A DNA stretch of 64,000 bases from Caldilineaceae bacterium. Lineage in GTDB: Bacteria > Chloroflexota > Anaerolineae > Caldilineales > Caldilineaceae. The notes under the pieces are model-generated. The model did not search any database and had not been told where the DNA came from. It was given only the letters and a program-made list of their open reading frames with translations. The stretch lies in the NCBI GenBank assembly GCA_019637645.1, contig JAHBVH010000030.1:1-64000 (forward strand), in the 5' to 3' direction. Positions 43,952 through 52,566 of this stretch are shown here, piece after piece. The position numbers and the translations under genes are program-made. Positions within the stretch are counted from its first letter, which is position 1. Each line of letters begins with the position of its first letter.

Positions 43952-45616
43952 TTATTGTTGGCTGGCGTCATAGGCTGTTTGCATGGCCGCTAGATAACCC
44001 GCCAGATCCAGCTGTTCCAAACCGGCCACGTAGGCATCCCAATCGCTATCCAAGCTTTGGGCCCCGGTGACAAAGGCCAACGCATTTTGGTTGACATAGT
44101 CGGTGATGTTTTGGCGCTGCATGGCAATCGCATCCGCCGTATCTGGGTTCGGCCAGATCAGCCAGAAGGGGAAGAGATCGGGCGATTCTTTGCCTGCCAT
44201 TAGATCGGTGGCATCTTGTAGGCGGCGCTCGTAACCGGGCCAGTTGTAATATTCCGCCGGATCGACCGATTGCACCCAACCGTCGCGGAAGCTCTTGGGT
44301 TGGAAGTATTGAGCCATCGCTCCCCAAGAAGAGTTGCGCGGGTCGGCGTCAGCAGGCTGTTGGATCACCGCGAAGATCGGTTCCACCTCTTTGTTGAGCG
44401 CCACATCGCCTTCTTCGGGGCGCCGCCAATCCACGCCTTCTTCCCCAAAGTGGGAGCGTAGCTGACCTTCTTGGGTGAACATATAGTCAACCAACTTGAT
44501 CGCCGCAATCTGGGCTGCTTCGCTGGCTTTGTTGGTCAAGACAAAGGTTGCACCCGGCACGGTGTTGGGGAGGTAAGTTGCATATTGGGCACGCGGGCCT
44601 TGCAGCGGTGGAATGGCATCATAGTCCGCACCATAGGGCGCTTCGGGGCCAACGGTGACAAAGATGGCCGGGTGCATACCGGCCCCCGCACCGAGCAGTT
44701 GCGCTTCGGCATTGTCACCGATCTTCTTGTAGGATTCAGCGTTTTGGGTAAAGGCACCCTGATCGATCAAGCCCGCATCGACTAGCCCCTTGATATAGGT
44801 TAACCCTTCCTTCCACTCGGGTTTGTTGGCAACCGTATCCACCTGCCCGTCATTGAGGATCAGGAAGGTGCGGTCGTCGTCATAAGCAAAGCCGTTCATG
44901 AGATAGGGAATCGGACGCACGCCATAGTCTTCAATCGAACCGCTCAGCGGCACTTCGTCGGCCACGCCATTGCCATTGGGATCTTGGGTTTTGAAGGCTT
45001 CCAACATGGCCTGGAATTCTTCGGTGGTCGTGGGTACCTCTAACCCAAGGGCTTCGCGCCATTTGGTGTTGACCCACATTTTATTCGCATAGGAACAGTG
45101 GTAGCATTCGATTAATTGCGGCAGCCCATAGATGTTGCCATCCGGCGCGACAGCCATGGCGCGGAACTGCGGGTAGTTATCCAGCGCGGCTTGGACATTG
45201 GGCGCATATTCTTGGATCAAATCATTGAGCGGAATAACTACCCCTTGTTGACCAAACTTTAGTAGGTCGAGCTGGGTGAATTGATCTACCCAAGGGATCA
45301 ACATAAAGAGATCGGGATAGTCACCACTAGCCAAGGAGATCTGGCGTTTTTCCTTGGCGGCATTGCCATCCATCGTAGTCGTTTCCCAGACGAACTGGAT
45401 GTTAAACATCTCTTGGGCTTCGAGGGTGAATGAATTGGTGGCTAGATCGACCGTCGGACCTTGGGGCGAGAAAATGCGGATGGTGACAGGCCCGTCGCCA
45501 CCTTCACTATTCCCCGCCGGTTGCGCGGCGGGCGCTGTGCCAGCACCGGCACAACTCGCCAAGAGCAGGCTCAAAATGACAAGCAGAGCCAGGACAAATG
45601 ATGGGGTCTTCTTCAT
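43952..45616 (-). CDS. Sugar ABC transporter substrate-binding lipoprotein
   Basis: 554 residues, the long LplA/family-1 class. Lipobox LLASC at residue 22. VTIRIFSPQGPTVDLATNSF, FVWETTTMDGNAAKEKRQISLASGDYPDLFML, LPQLIECYHCSYANKMWVNTKW and the EF-hand-like DPNGNGVADEVPLSG are typical of binding proteins for complex sugars. Ribosome site GGAGAGG. Preceded by two permease genes of the same class; an unusual repeat-rich leader (45617-45830) intervenes. No ATPase gene is present nearby. Confidence 0.92.
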   Translation of the reverse strand: MKKTPSFVLALLVILSLLLASCAGAGTAPAAQPAGNSEGGDGPVTIRIFSPQGPTVDLATNSFTLEAQEMFNIQFVWETTTMDGNAAKEKRQISLASGDYPDLFMLIPWVDQFTQLDLLKFGQQGVVIPLNDLIQEYAPNVQAALDNYPQFRAMAVAPDGNIYGLPQLIECYHCSYANKMWVNTKWREALGLEVPTTTEEFQAMLEAFKTQDPNGNGVADEVPLSGSIEDYGVRPIPYLMNGFAYDDDRTFLILNDGQVDTVANKPEWKEGLTYIKGLVDAGLIDQGAFTQNAESYKKIGDNAEAQLLGAGAGMHPAIFVTVGPEAPYGADYDAIPPLQGPRAQYATYLPNTVPGATFVLTNKASEAAQIAAIKLVDYMFTQEGQLRSHFGEEGVDWRRPEEGDVALNKEVEPIFAVIQQPADADPRNSSWGAMAQYFQPKSFRDGWVQSVDPAEYYNWPGYERRLQDATDLMAGKESPDLFPFWLIWPNPDTADAIAMQRQNITDYVNQNALAFVTGAQSLDSDWDAYVAGLEQLDLAGYLAAMQTAYDASQQ

Positions 45617-45697
45617 ACAAATACCTCTCCTTTGGTTCTATCGTAAGCAGAAAATGCATAATACGCACAGGTACACAAGTGGATTGAGCTACCCTAA

Positions 45698-45715
45698 GCT
45701 GGCATCACCTCCTTT
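45698..45715 (-). promoter_or_regulatory. Extended Shine-Dalgarno-like sequence in binding-protein leader
   Basis: On the minus strand this reads AAAGGAGGTGATGCC, complementary to the 3' end of 16S rRNA over about 12 bases, yet no real gene starts there. It is 80 bases upstream of the binding-protein start. Confidence 0.4.
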
Positions 45716-45719
45716 TACG

Positions 45720-45828
45720 AATAATCAATAATCAATTGCTAATTGTCAATTAACAATTGGTTATTGGTTATTGGTTATTGGTTATTGGTTATTGGTTATT
45801 GGTTATTGGTTATTGATTATTGATTATT
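45720..45828. repeat. Inverted-repeat-flanked heptamer array
   Basis: TTGGTTA is repeated eight times (45757-45812), then TTGATTA twice. The 17-base arms 45720-45736 and 45812-45828 are perfect complements, so the block can fold as one hairpin. It lies between the second permease and the binding-protein gene. Confidence 0.88.
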
Positions 45829-45830
45829 GC

Positions 45831-46745
45831 CTAGCCTTTGATCGAACCGATTAACATGCCCCGCACAAAATAGCGTTGGGCAAAGGGATAGATGAGCAAG
45901 ACCGGTAAGCTGCCGACGACGATCAACGAATATTTAAGTAGATCGGCCATCTGTTGGCGTTCCACCATCACCGAAGCTTCCATGGAACCACTGGTGGTGG
46001 TGTTGAGAATAAGAATGCTCCGCAGCACCAGTTGAAGTGGCTGTAAATCAGGCGATTTGAGATAGAGCAGCGCATCAAAATAGGCATTCCACTGACCAAC
46101 GGCATACATCAAAACCAACACGGCAATGATCGGCTTGGAGAGGGGCACGACGACTGACCAGAGAAAGCGGAGATCGCTACAGCCATCTAACGCAGCGGCT
46201 TCGGCCAACTCGTCAGGGATATTGACTTGGAAGAAGGTGCGGGCAATGATCACTTGCCATGCCGCCACGGCCTGGGGAATGATCATCGCCCAACGCGTGT
46301 CGAGCATGCCCAATTCCTTGACGACAAGATAGGTGGGGATCAACCCACCCGAAAAGATCATGGTGAAGGTGATAAAGAGCATGATCGCCCCGCGACCATA
46401 GAGCGTGCGCCGTGAGAGTGGGTAGGCCACCAAGACGGTCGCCACGACACTGATCAAGGTGCCGAAAAAGGTGTAGTAGATCGAATTGGCATAGCCCGTA
46501 ATGATCTGGGGGTTGCTCAGCGCCACTTGGTAGCCACGCAGGGTGAAGTCAACCGGCCACAACCAGACCCGCCCCGACGAGACGGCCAACGGGCTGCTGA
46601 AGGACGAACTCACCACATAGACTAGCGGGTAGAGCACAATCACCAGAATGACCAGCAAGAAGAGATAGATCCCAAGTAAAAAGATGCGGTCCCCTAGTGA
46701 CTCACGAATGCGACGCGGATGGTTGACTTGGCTGGTTGTTACCAT
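45831..46745 (-). CDS. Carbohydrate ABC transporter permease (YtcP/LplC type)
   Basis: 304 residues from Met 46745, after AAAGGTAAATGAT; the upstream frame consists of octamer repeats and has no ribosome site. About six membrane helices (LLGIYLFLLVILVIVLYPLVYVV first). EAA loop DELAEAAALDGCSDLRFLWSVVVPLSKP shortened here to EAAALDGCSDLRFLW contacts the ATPase. Tail FVRGMLIGSIKG is typical of this class. Forms the importer with the next permease and the lipoprotein. Confidence 0.92.
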   Translation of the reverse strand: MVTTSQVNHPRRIRESLGDRIFLLGIYLFLLVILVIVLYPLVYVVSSSFSSPLAVSSGRVWLWPVDFTLRGYQVALSNPQIITGYANSIYYTFFGTLISVVATVLVAYPLSRRTLYGRGAIMLFITFTMIFSGGLIPTYLVVKELGMLDTRWAMIIPQAVAAWQVIIARTFFQVNIPDELAEAAALDGCSDLRFLWSVVVPLSKPIIAVLVLMYAVGQWNAYFDALLYLKSPDLQPLQLVLRSILILNTTTSGSMEASVMVERQQMADLLKYSLIVVGSLPVLLIYPFAQRYFVRGMLIGSIKG

Positions 46746-46777
46746 ATCATTTACCTTTGCTAAAGCCTCTGGGGGAA

Positions 46778-46825
46778 GACAGTGAGACAGTGAGACAGTA
46801 GAACAGTGAGGCAGTGGGACAGTCG
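46778..46825. repeat. Octamer tandem repeat (GACAGTGA-like)
   Basis: About six degenerate copies of GACAGTGA between the two permease genes. CACTGTCT at 23402-23416 is the same unit in reverse. Confidence 0.75.
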
Positions 46826-46829
46826 CCAA

Positions 46830-47831
46830 TCACCACAAACTCATCTCCGATACGCGCTTGACATAGGCGTTGACGAGCACCAACAGGATCATGTTGACGA
46901 CCGAGTTGAACAAGCCAACGGCGGTGGCAAAGCTAAAATTAGCGTTGAGCAAGCCAATCTTATAGACATAGGTCGCGATGATCTCGGATGAACTGAGATT
47001 GAGGGGGTTTTGCAGGAGGTAGACTTTCTCAAAGCCAATGGCGAGCAGGCTACCTACATTCAGAATCAAAAGAATCACGGCCACGGGCATGATGCCGGGA
47101 AGGTCGATATTGAGAATCTTCTGCCAACGCGAAGCGCCGTCAACCCGGGCGGCTTCATAGAGCATCGGATCGACGCCCGCCAGCGCGGCGAGATAGACAA
47201 TCGCCGCGTAGCCACTGGTCTGCCAGACGCCCGACCAGACATAGATAGAGGAGAAAAGATTGGGGCGGCCTAGAAAGTTAATGGGCTCCATGCCCAGTGC
47301 CTGCAACCCTAGGTTGACCACTCCCAGCCTTGGTGAAAGCAGTAACATAATCATCGAGACCAGCACCACGGTGGAAATGAAGTAGGGGGCGTAGGTCACC
47401 ATCTGTACCGTGCGCTTAAAGAAACCATTGCCCGTCTCATTTAGCGCAATCGCCAGGATAATCGGGATGGGAAAACCCACGGCCAGGGCATAGAGGCTAA
47501 GGACCAGTGTATTTTCGAGCAGATCCCAAAAGACCGGATTTTTGAAGAAAAGCTCGAAATGGCGGAAGCCAGCCCATGGGCTACCCCAGATACCGGCAAC
47601 GACATTATAATTTTTAAACGCGATGACCGCATTGGCCATAGGAATGTAGCGAAAGATGAAGAAGTAGAGCAAGGCTGGCAGCATAATTAGATACAACTGC
47701 CAGTGTCGCCGAAAACTTCGGCGAGCGGTTCGCCAAGGGGTTGTCCGCGTACGCACGGCTGCTTTCCCTTGTGCCCCATGGGGTGACAAGGCGGTGGAAA
47801 GCTGGGCCGGCGCGGTTTCAGGTTGAGACAT
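46830..47831 (-). CDS. Carbohydrate ABC transporter permease (LplB/YteP type)
   Basis: 333 residues with a basic N-terminus (RTRTTPWRTARRSFRRHW) and about six helices. FRYIPMANAVIAFKNYN and the EAA loop EAARVDGASRWQKI are typical of the LplB/YteP class. First gene of the importer. Its promoter must lie in 47832-48236. Confidence 0.92.
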   Translation of the reverse strand: MSQPETAPAQLSTALSPHGAQGKAAVRTRTTPWRTARRSFRRHWQLYLIMLPALLYFFIFRYIPMANAVIAFKNYNVVAGIWGSPWAGFRHFELFFKNPVFWDLLENTLVLSLYALAVGFPIPIILAIALNETGNGFFKRTVQMVTYAPYFISTVVLVSMIMLLLSPRLGVVNLGLQALGMEPINFLGRPNLFSSIYVWSGVWQTSGYAAIVYLAALAGVDPMLYEAARVDGASRWQKILNIDLPGIMPVAVILLILNVGSLLAIGFEKVYLLQNPLNLSSSEIIATYVYKIGLLNANFSFATAVGLFNSVVNMILLVLVNAYVKRVSEMSLW

Positions 47832-48236
47832 GCGCGCAGCTACTTTCTTTCGACCTGAATCGGGCCGATAGGATAAATGTCACTTCGAGTATGCAATGAG
47901 ACGGATAAGGGAATTCTCTTGTGCCAATCGTGCTAGGGAGCAGGCTTGGCGTCATCGTCAGTTCATCTACAAGGGCGATGCCGCCTGGGCGCAAGGCATT
48001 GTGCTTTGGCTTGCCAATGCATGGACAATCAGCGGCGTGGTGGCACCGCCGCGCGTTGCAGCCCAAAAGACTTCATGCAATTCTTGATAGATGGTTAGAA
48101 GCCAAGTATATCAAGATTAGCCCACAAATGGTATAATTTTTCGGCCAGATTCCGGCCAAATCCTGACCAAGCCATGCCCGCTCTATTGTGATCCCAAAGA
48201 AAGGGTCTGCTGCCGCAGCTATCAATCGAGGTACTT
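47832..48236. other. Divergent promoter region of sugar importer and regulator
   Basis: No gene. TTGCAT with a weak -10 about 60 bases upstream of the permease start is possible on the minus strand; TGGTATAAT (48129-48137) on the plus strand. A CGGCCAGATTCCGGCCAAAT direct-repeat patch follows it. Confidence 0.5.
48129..48137 (+). promoter_or_regulatory. Extended -10 promoter for regulator gene
   Basis: TGGTATAAT about 100 bases before the GTG start of the regulator. Confidence 0.55.
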
Positions 48237-49490
48237 GTGCAAGAGCTAACCTATGAACAATTTATTCTCTCTTTACGCAGCGCTTTGCACTATCTCTATG
48301 ATCCTGTGCAATTGCGCAACAGCCCCTTAGTGGAGTATTTCGGGCTAGGCGCCGAATTTGATAAAGCCGCGGCTTTGCAGCAGAGACTCACCGCGGCCAT
48401 TCGCGCCTTGACCCCAGCCGAGGATGACCCCCCCCAATCGCGCGCGTGGCGCGTCTATGATATTTTGAACTTTCAATACCTGCGCCAGTTGAGCCGTGAT
48501 GCGGTGGCGACCCAATTAGGGATTAGCGAGCGCCAACTCCGGCGTGAACAGCGTGTCGCGCTAGAGGTATTGGCGCAATCATTGTGGCCGCAATTGCAGT
48601 GGCCCGCCACCACACCCGCCGCGACGAGCGCTGTTGCGGCAGATGCGGAGCAGGCCCTTAGCGAAGAATTGGGGTGGCTCAAGCAGCCGGTCGCCGAGGA
48701 ATATGTGCCATTGGTGGTTGCTCTACAGACAGTGCAGAACTTGGCGCAACCACTGGCGCGCCAGTGGCAAGTGGCCTTGCAGGTGAATGTACCGCCCGTT
48801 TTGGCAAATTTCCCCGTGACGCCGCTCGCCCTGCGGAGTATCCTATTGACCATGCTCAGTGTGGCGATTCCACGGGCTGGCCGCGGCTCAGTGGTGATAG
48901 CGGCAATAGGCACCAATATGACGTTGGCCCTCACCGTAACGAGTGGCGATCCAACGCTCGTTCAGCCTCCGTTTACGGCGAAAGATTGGGCGAGTTTACA
49001 GACGGCGCAAAATATCGCGTCTTTTTACAGTGCCGATCTTGTGATTCCGCCGACACCCGATGCGGGCTTTGTTGGTACCCTCACCCTGCGTACCCCCGAA
49101 CAACTTCCGGTGTTGGTCATTGACGATAACACCGATTGGATCGAGTTGCAGCAGCGCTACGCGGCCGGATCGCGCTATCAAGTCATTGGTTGCCATGAGC
49201 CCGCCAATGCCCGCCACCTGGCCGAAAAGGTGCAACCCGCGGTCATTTTGTTGGATGTCATGATGCACAATGTCGATGGCTGGCAGGTGCTGAGTGAGTT
49301 ACGCCAGGAACCGGCGACGGCGGCCATCCCCATTGTGATCTGTACGATCCTCCCGGTGGGTGAGTTAGCGCTCTCCCTGGGTGCTACCGCTTTTTTACAG
49401 AAGCCGATTACACAACAGCAGTTTTTACAGCTGCTCGACCAACAACTGCAACAGCAGCGTACCTTACTGGGCACCCAGCGCGGCTCCTGA
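48237..49490 (+). CDS. Regulator: HTH + degenerate HATPase-like + receiver
   Basis: 417 residues from GTG 48237. Residues about 1-120 carry an HTH (ILNFQYLRQLSRDAVATQLG, ISERQLRREQRVALEVLAQS). Residues about 150-285 have the spacing of a histidine-kinase ATPase domain: LALRSILLTMLSVAIPRAGR (N-box region without its Asn), GSVVIAAIGTNMTLAL and GFVGTLTLRTPE, with no G1/G2 glycines. Residues about 290-405 are a receiver: VIDDN, phospho-Asp in LLDVMMHN, Thr in ICTIL, Lys in LQKP. The hybrid kinase follows 33 bp downstream, so they are probably partners. Confidence 0.75.
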   Translation: MQELTYEQFILSLRSALHYLYDPVQLRNSPLVEYFGLGAEFDKAAALQQRLTAAIRALTPAEDDPPQSRAWRVYDILNFQYLRQLSRDAVATQLGISERQLRREQRVALEVLAQSLWPQLQWPATTPAATSAVAADAEQALSEELGWLKQPVAEEYVPLVVALQTVQNLAQPLARQWQVALQVNVPPVLANFPVTPLALRSILLTMLSVAIPRAGRGSVVIAAIGTNMTLALTVTSGDPTLVQPPFTAKDWASLQTAQNIASFYSADLVIPPTPDAGFVGTLTLRTPEQLPVLVIDDNTDWIELQQRYAAGSRYQVIGCHEPANARHLAEKVQPAVILLDVMMHNVDGWQVLSELRQEPATAAIPIVICTILPVGELALSLGATAFLQKPITQQQFLQLLDQQLQQQRTLLGTQRGS

Positions 49491-49523
49491 TTTTCGCAAC
49501 GTGATTCCGGCGCGCGCCAAGCG

Positions 49524-51806
49524 GTGTCTCTTATCGAAAGGCTCGTCATGTGGTACTTTCTTCGGCAACTTGCCCAAAGCGATGGTGCGTTAGCGGCCAG
49601 CATGCAAGAGCTCTTGCGTGCTACCCTCCAACGTCTCTTGATGGTCAGTGCGCTCTTTTGGCTGAGTTGCGCGCTCTTGTTCACCACCCGTTGGGCTGGC
49701 GACCGCATCTTTGGGCTGATGGCTGGCCTGGGGGTGATTGGGCTGGTTTTTGCGTTGGCCTATCGCCTCGTGCGTGGGTATGAACTAGGGGCGTGGGTCG
49801 TTTGGCTGCTGGGCATGGCTGGCGCGACCTTGTTGAGCAGTTGGCTGATGCAGGATCCCAACCTCTTGTTGTTGAGCAGTGTGCTGCCATTGGTGGCCGT
49901 GATTACGATCAGTCGGTGGGCTGGAGTGCTTACCGAAGGTGTGCTTGGGCTATTGCTGTGGCTCGCGGCGTTGGTTGGGGTCAATCTAACGCTGGAACAA
50001 GGGGTGTTCGTCTTGGTGAGCGGTGCCTTTAGTGGCTGGTTGGGTTGGGCTGCCCGCACGGAATTGCTCACCATTGCCGAATGGTCGATTAGCAGCTTTC
50101 ATAGGGCTCGGCAAAATCTGGATGAACTACGTGAGCAACGGCTGGAGCTAGAACAGTCGCGGGAAGACTTAATTCAGGCCAATCGCGAACTGACGCGCCT
50201 GTCCGATCGGCTCAAGGCGCTGGAACGGATTGCGGAAGAAGCGCGCCAGGCCAAGACCGAGTTTGTTGCTAATGTCAGCCATGAATTGCGCACCCCGCTC
50301 AACATGATCATTGGCTTTGCGGATGTGATCGCACGCTCGCCGCAAGTCTATGGCCGCCGATTACCCCCGGCGCTACTGACTGATATTGCCGCCATTCGCC
50401 GCAATGCAGAACATCTGACGGCGCTGGTCAATGATGTACTGGATCTCAGCCAAGTGGAAGCGGGACGGATGGCGCTCAGTCGCGAATGGGTGGCCCTGCC
50501 GGTCATCATTAGTGAGGCGTTGGCGGTGGTGAAGGGCCTCTTTGAATCGCGCAGCCTCTATCTGCGCTCGACGCTTGCATTTGCCCCAGGCATCGCTACG
50601 TTGCCGCTGGTCTTTTGTGACGAAACACGCATCCGGCAGGTAATTATTAATTTGCTGGGCAATGCAGGGCGCTTTACCGAACAGGGGGGCGTTACCTTGC
50701 AATGCTTGGTCAGTGCCAAGGAAGTGACCCTCAGCTTGGCCGACACCGGGCCGGGGATTGACGAACTGGACCAGCAGCGGATCTTTGAACCCTTTCAGCA
50801 GGCGGATGTCTCCACCCGGCGGCGTCATGGTGGGAGTGGCTTGGGCTTGACGATCAGCAAACAGTTTGTCGAAATGCATGGGGGACGCATGTGGTTGGAG
50901 AGTAAGATCGGTCAGGGCACGACGATCTATTTCACGCTGCCGTTGGAAAGTCCAGCCCCATCGCTCTTGGCCGATCCGGCAAACCGTGTGCGTCGGGCCA
51001 TGAATCCCGACGACCAACTAGGCTATCGCGTCCGTACTCGGCGTTCGACCGCGCCGCTGCCAGTTCTGACGGAGCGCTTTGTGGTGGTCGATGCCGAACA
51101 GACCGTGCAGCGCTTGTTGGAGCGCTATGTGCCGGATGTGGAAGTCGAATTGGCCGCCGATCTAACCGGCGCGATCGCGGCCATTCGGCGTTCACCGGCC
51201 CAAGCCTTGGTCCTCAATACGCCCCCCTTTGCCCCGCTTTCCTTGTCCAGCTTTGGCAATCTACCCTTTGGTACCCCTGTGATCACCTGTTGGCTGCCGG
51301 GGGAACAGGAAGCAGCCAAACGGTTGGGCGTGGTGGAATATTTGATCAAACCCCTCGCGCGCGAAAAGCTTCTGGCGGCATTGGCAAAGGTCACGCCTGC
51401 CGTCAAAACGGTGCTGTTGGTCGATGATGAAGAGGATGAATTGCATTTGTTTGCGCGGATGCTAGCCGCGGCCCCCCAAGCGTATTCGGTGTTACAGGTC
51501 ACGAATGGTCAACGGGCACTGAGCATGTTACGCAGCCGCCAACCCGATGTCCTGCTGCTGGATCTGATGATGCCCGGCATGAATGGCTTTCAGGTATTGG
51601 AGGAAAAGGCGCATGATCCAACCATTGCCGCCATCCCGGTAATCATTATCTCTTCGCGCGATCCAACCGGTGAGCCCATGATTGGTAATACTTTGACGGT
51701 TACGCATGGTGCGGGCTTCTCGCAACGCAATTTGGTTGCTTCGATTCAGGCATTGGGGGAAATCCTCGCGCCTTCTGCCGTGGCCGCTCCTCAAGCGGCG
51801 ACTTAG
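49524..51806 (+). CDS. Hybrid histidine kinase with two atypical receivers
   Basis: 760 residues (ATG 49524; ATG 49548 also possible). About six N-terminal helices, coiled coil (RQNLDELREQRLELEQSRED), HisKA with His in VSHELRTPLN, HATPase with NLLGNAGRF N-box, DTGPGI, and GGSGLGLTISKQ. C-terminal receiver 1 (about 510-620) lacks the phospho-Asp (ALVLNTPP). Receiver 2 (about 630-750) has VDDEEDE and Asp in LLDLMMPGMNG but no Lys; its end ISSRDPTGEPMIGNTLTVTHG is unusual. Probably signals to the regulator upstream. Confidence 0.9.
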   Translation: MSLIERLVMWYFLRQLAQSDGALAASMQELLRATLQRLLMVSALFWLSCALLFTTRWAGDRIFGLMAGLGVIGLVFALAYRLVRGYELGAWVVWLLGMAGATLLSSWLMQDPNLLLLSSVLPLVAVITISRWAGVLTEGVLGLLLWLAALVGVNLTLEQGVFVLVSGAFSGWLGWAARTELLTIAEWSISSFHRARQNLDELREQRLELEQSREDLIQANRELTRLSDRLKALERIAEEARQAKTEFVANVSHELRTPLNMIIGFADVIARSPQVYGRRLPPALLTDIAAIRRNAEHLTALVNDVLDLSQVEAGRMALSREWVALPVIISEALAVVKGLFESRSLYLRSTLAFAPGIATLPLVFCDETRIRQVIINLLGNAGRFTEQGGVTLQCLVSAKEVTLSLADTGPGIDELDQQRIFEPFQQADVSTRRRHGGSGLGLTISKQFVEMHGGRMWLESKIGQGTTIYFTLPLESPAPSLLADPANRVRRAMNPDDQLGYRVRTRRSTAPLPVLTERFVVVDAEQTVQRLLERYVPDVEVELAADLTGAIAAIRRSPAQALVLNTPPFAPLSLSSFGNLPFGTPVITCWLPGEQEAAKRLGVVEYLIKPLAREKLLAALAKVTPAVKTVLLVDDEEDELHLFARMLAAAPQAYSVLQVTNGQRALSMLRSRQPDVLLLDLMMPGMNGFQVLEEKAHDPTIAAIPVIIISSRDPTGEPMIGNTLTVTHGAGFSQRNLVASIQALGEILAPSAVAAPQAAT

Positions 51807-51840
51807 CCCCATGGCCATATACCCCGTTGGCGTTGCCACG

Positions 51841-51891
51841 GCCAATCCAAGGGCCGTCCGCGTTCGGAAGGCGGACGGCCCTTGGATTGGC
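51841..51891. terminator. 21-bp hairpin terminator after hybrid kinase
   Basis: Perfect stem GCCAATCCAAGGGCCGTCCGC... (51841-51861) with 51871-51891, loop GTTCGGAAG, 35 bases after the kinase stop. Confidence 0.8.
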
Positions 51892-51897
51892 TGCCTA

Positions 51898-52401
51898 GTT
51901 AAGATCGCTGAGCAGCTCGTGAATATGCCCCTCATACAACTTTAATGTCTTATCCTGTGAGCCAGCGCTGTCATAGAAAAATTGACTGCCGCTTGGCACA
52001 GTGGCCTTGTCTGCGGTGCCGTGCAAAATGAAAACGGGCCGGGTAATGCGGGGAAACGCTTGCTTAAGGCGCTCTGTGCCACGTACTAGCGCGGCAACGG
52101 TTTTCGCCGGTTGCGCTTCGTTCGCGGTGCGCGGATCATTCTTTAATGCCTAGGGTGCCTTTGGATCGCGTGTGAAATCCTCATTTTTTAGCTTGAGCAC
52201 CGGCAGGCGCGGGGCAATCGCACTTATCCCCTATAATCGCGGCTAGGGCAAAATCAGGGGCGTAGACCCGGAAGGCAAAGCTCTCGCAAAGGAGCCCTGC
52301 CAGTTCGCTTTGATTGTCCAAGGCGTAGATACAAGAGACGACGCCACCCACGCTATGGCCGAGCAGAAACACCGGCAAACCGCCATCGGCGTCTCCTGAT
52401 T
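51898..52401 (-). pseudogene. Alpha/beta hydrolase (monoglyceride-lipase-like) remnant
   Basis: On the minus strand GGLPVFLLGHSVGGVVSCIY includes the nucleophile Ser; next come AGLLCESFAFRVYAPDFALA, after a frame change KNEDFTRDP, an in-frame TAG, KTVAALVRGTERLKQAFP and the Asp/His end PVFILHGTADKATVPSGSQ, FYDSAGS, KLYEGHIHELLSDLN. Thus much of a hydrolase-4 gene is present but broken by a frameshift near 52200, an internal stop and a missing N-terminus (TAA upstream). Clearly a pseudogene. Confidence 0.85.
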
Positions 52402-52531
52402 AGGTAGCTGAGGGCGGCCTCAGTCGACGGCCAGCCAGTTCGCGTTTGCCCACCCTGCTGTCTCTTTCTAGTGATGGTAAAGGTGTTGAGGCGTGGCAGA
52501 TAAGTCTCTTGTTTCTTGAACAAATTCATAG

Positions 52532-52560
52532 TTGACAAGGTAGAACGGTTGTGCTATTCT
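52532..52560 (+). promoter_or_regulatory. Strong promoter before FtsK-like gene
   Basis: TTGACA (52532-52537), 17-bp spacer, TATTCT (52555-52560) preceded by TGC, an extended -10. Predicted start near 52567. Confidence 0.75.
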
Positions 52561-52566
52561 GCTGGA

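Noticed and set aside
45698..45715. Piece of 16S rRNA 3' end
   Set aside because: Only about 17 bases match with an extra base; no upstream rRNA. More likely a Shine-Dalgarno-type sequence read on the minus strand.
45757..45826. CRISPR or phage attachment array
   Set aside because: Seven-base units without spacers are simple tandem repeats.
46746..46829. N-terminal extension of the second permease
   Set aside because: It translates octamer repeats; AAAGGT before Met 46745 and the family length support the shorter form.
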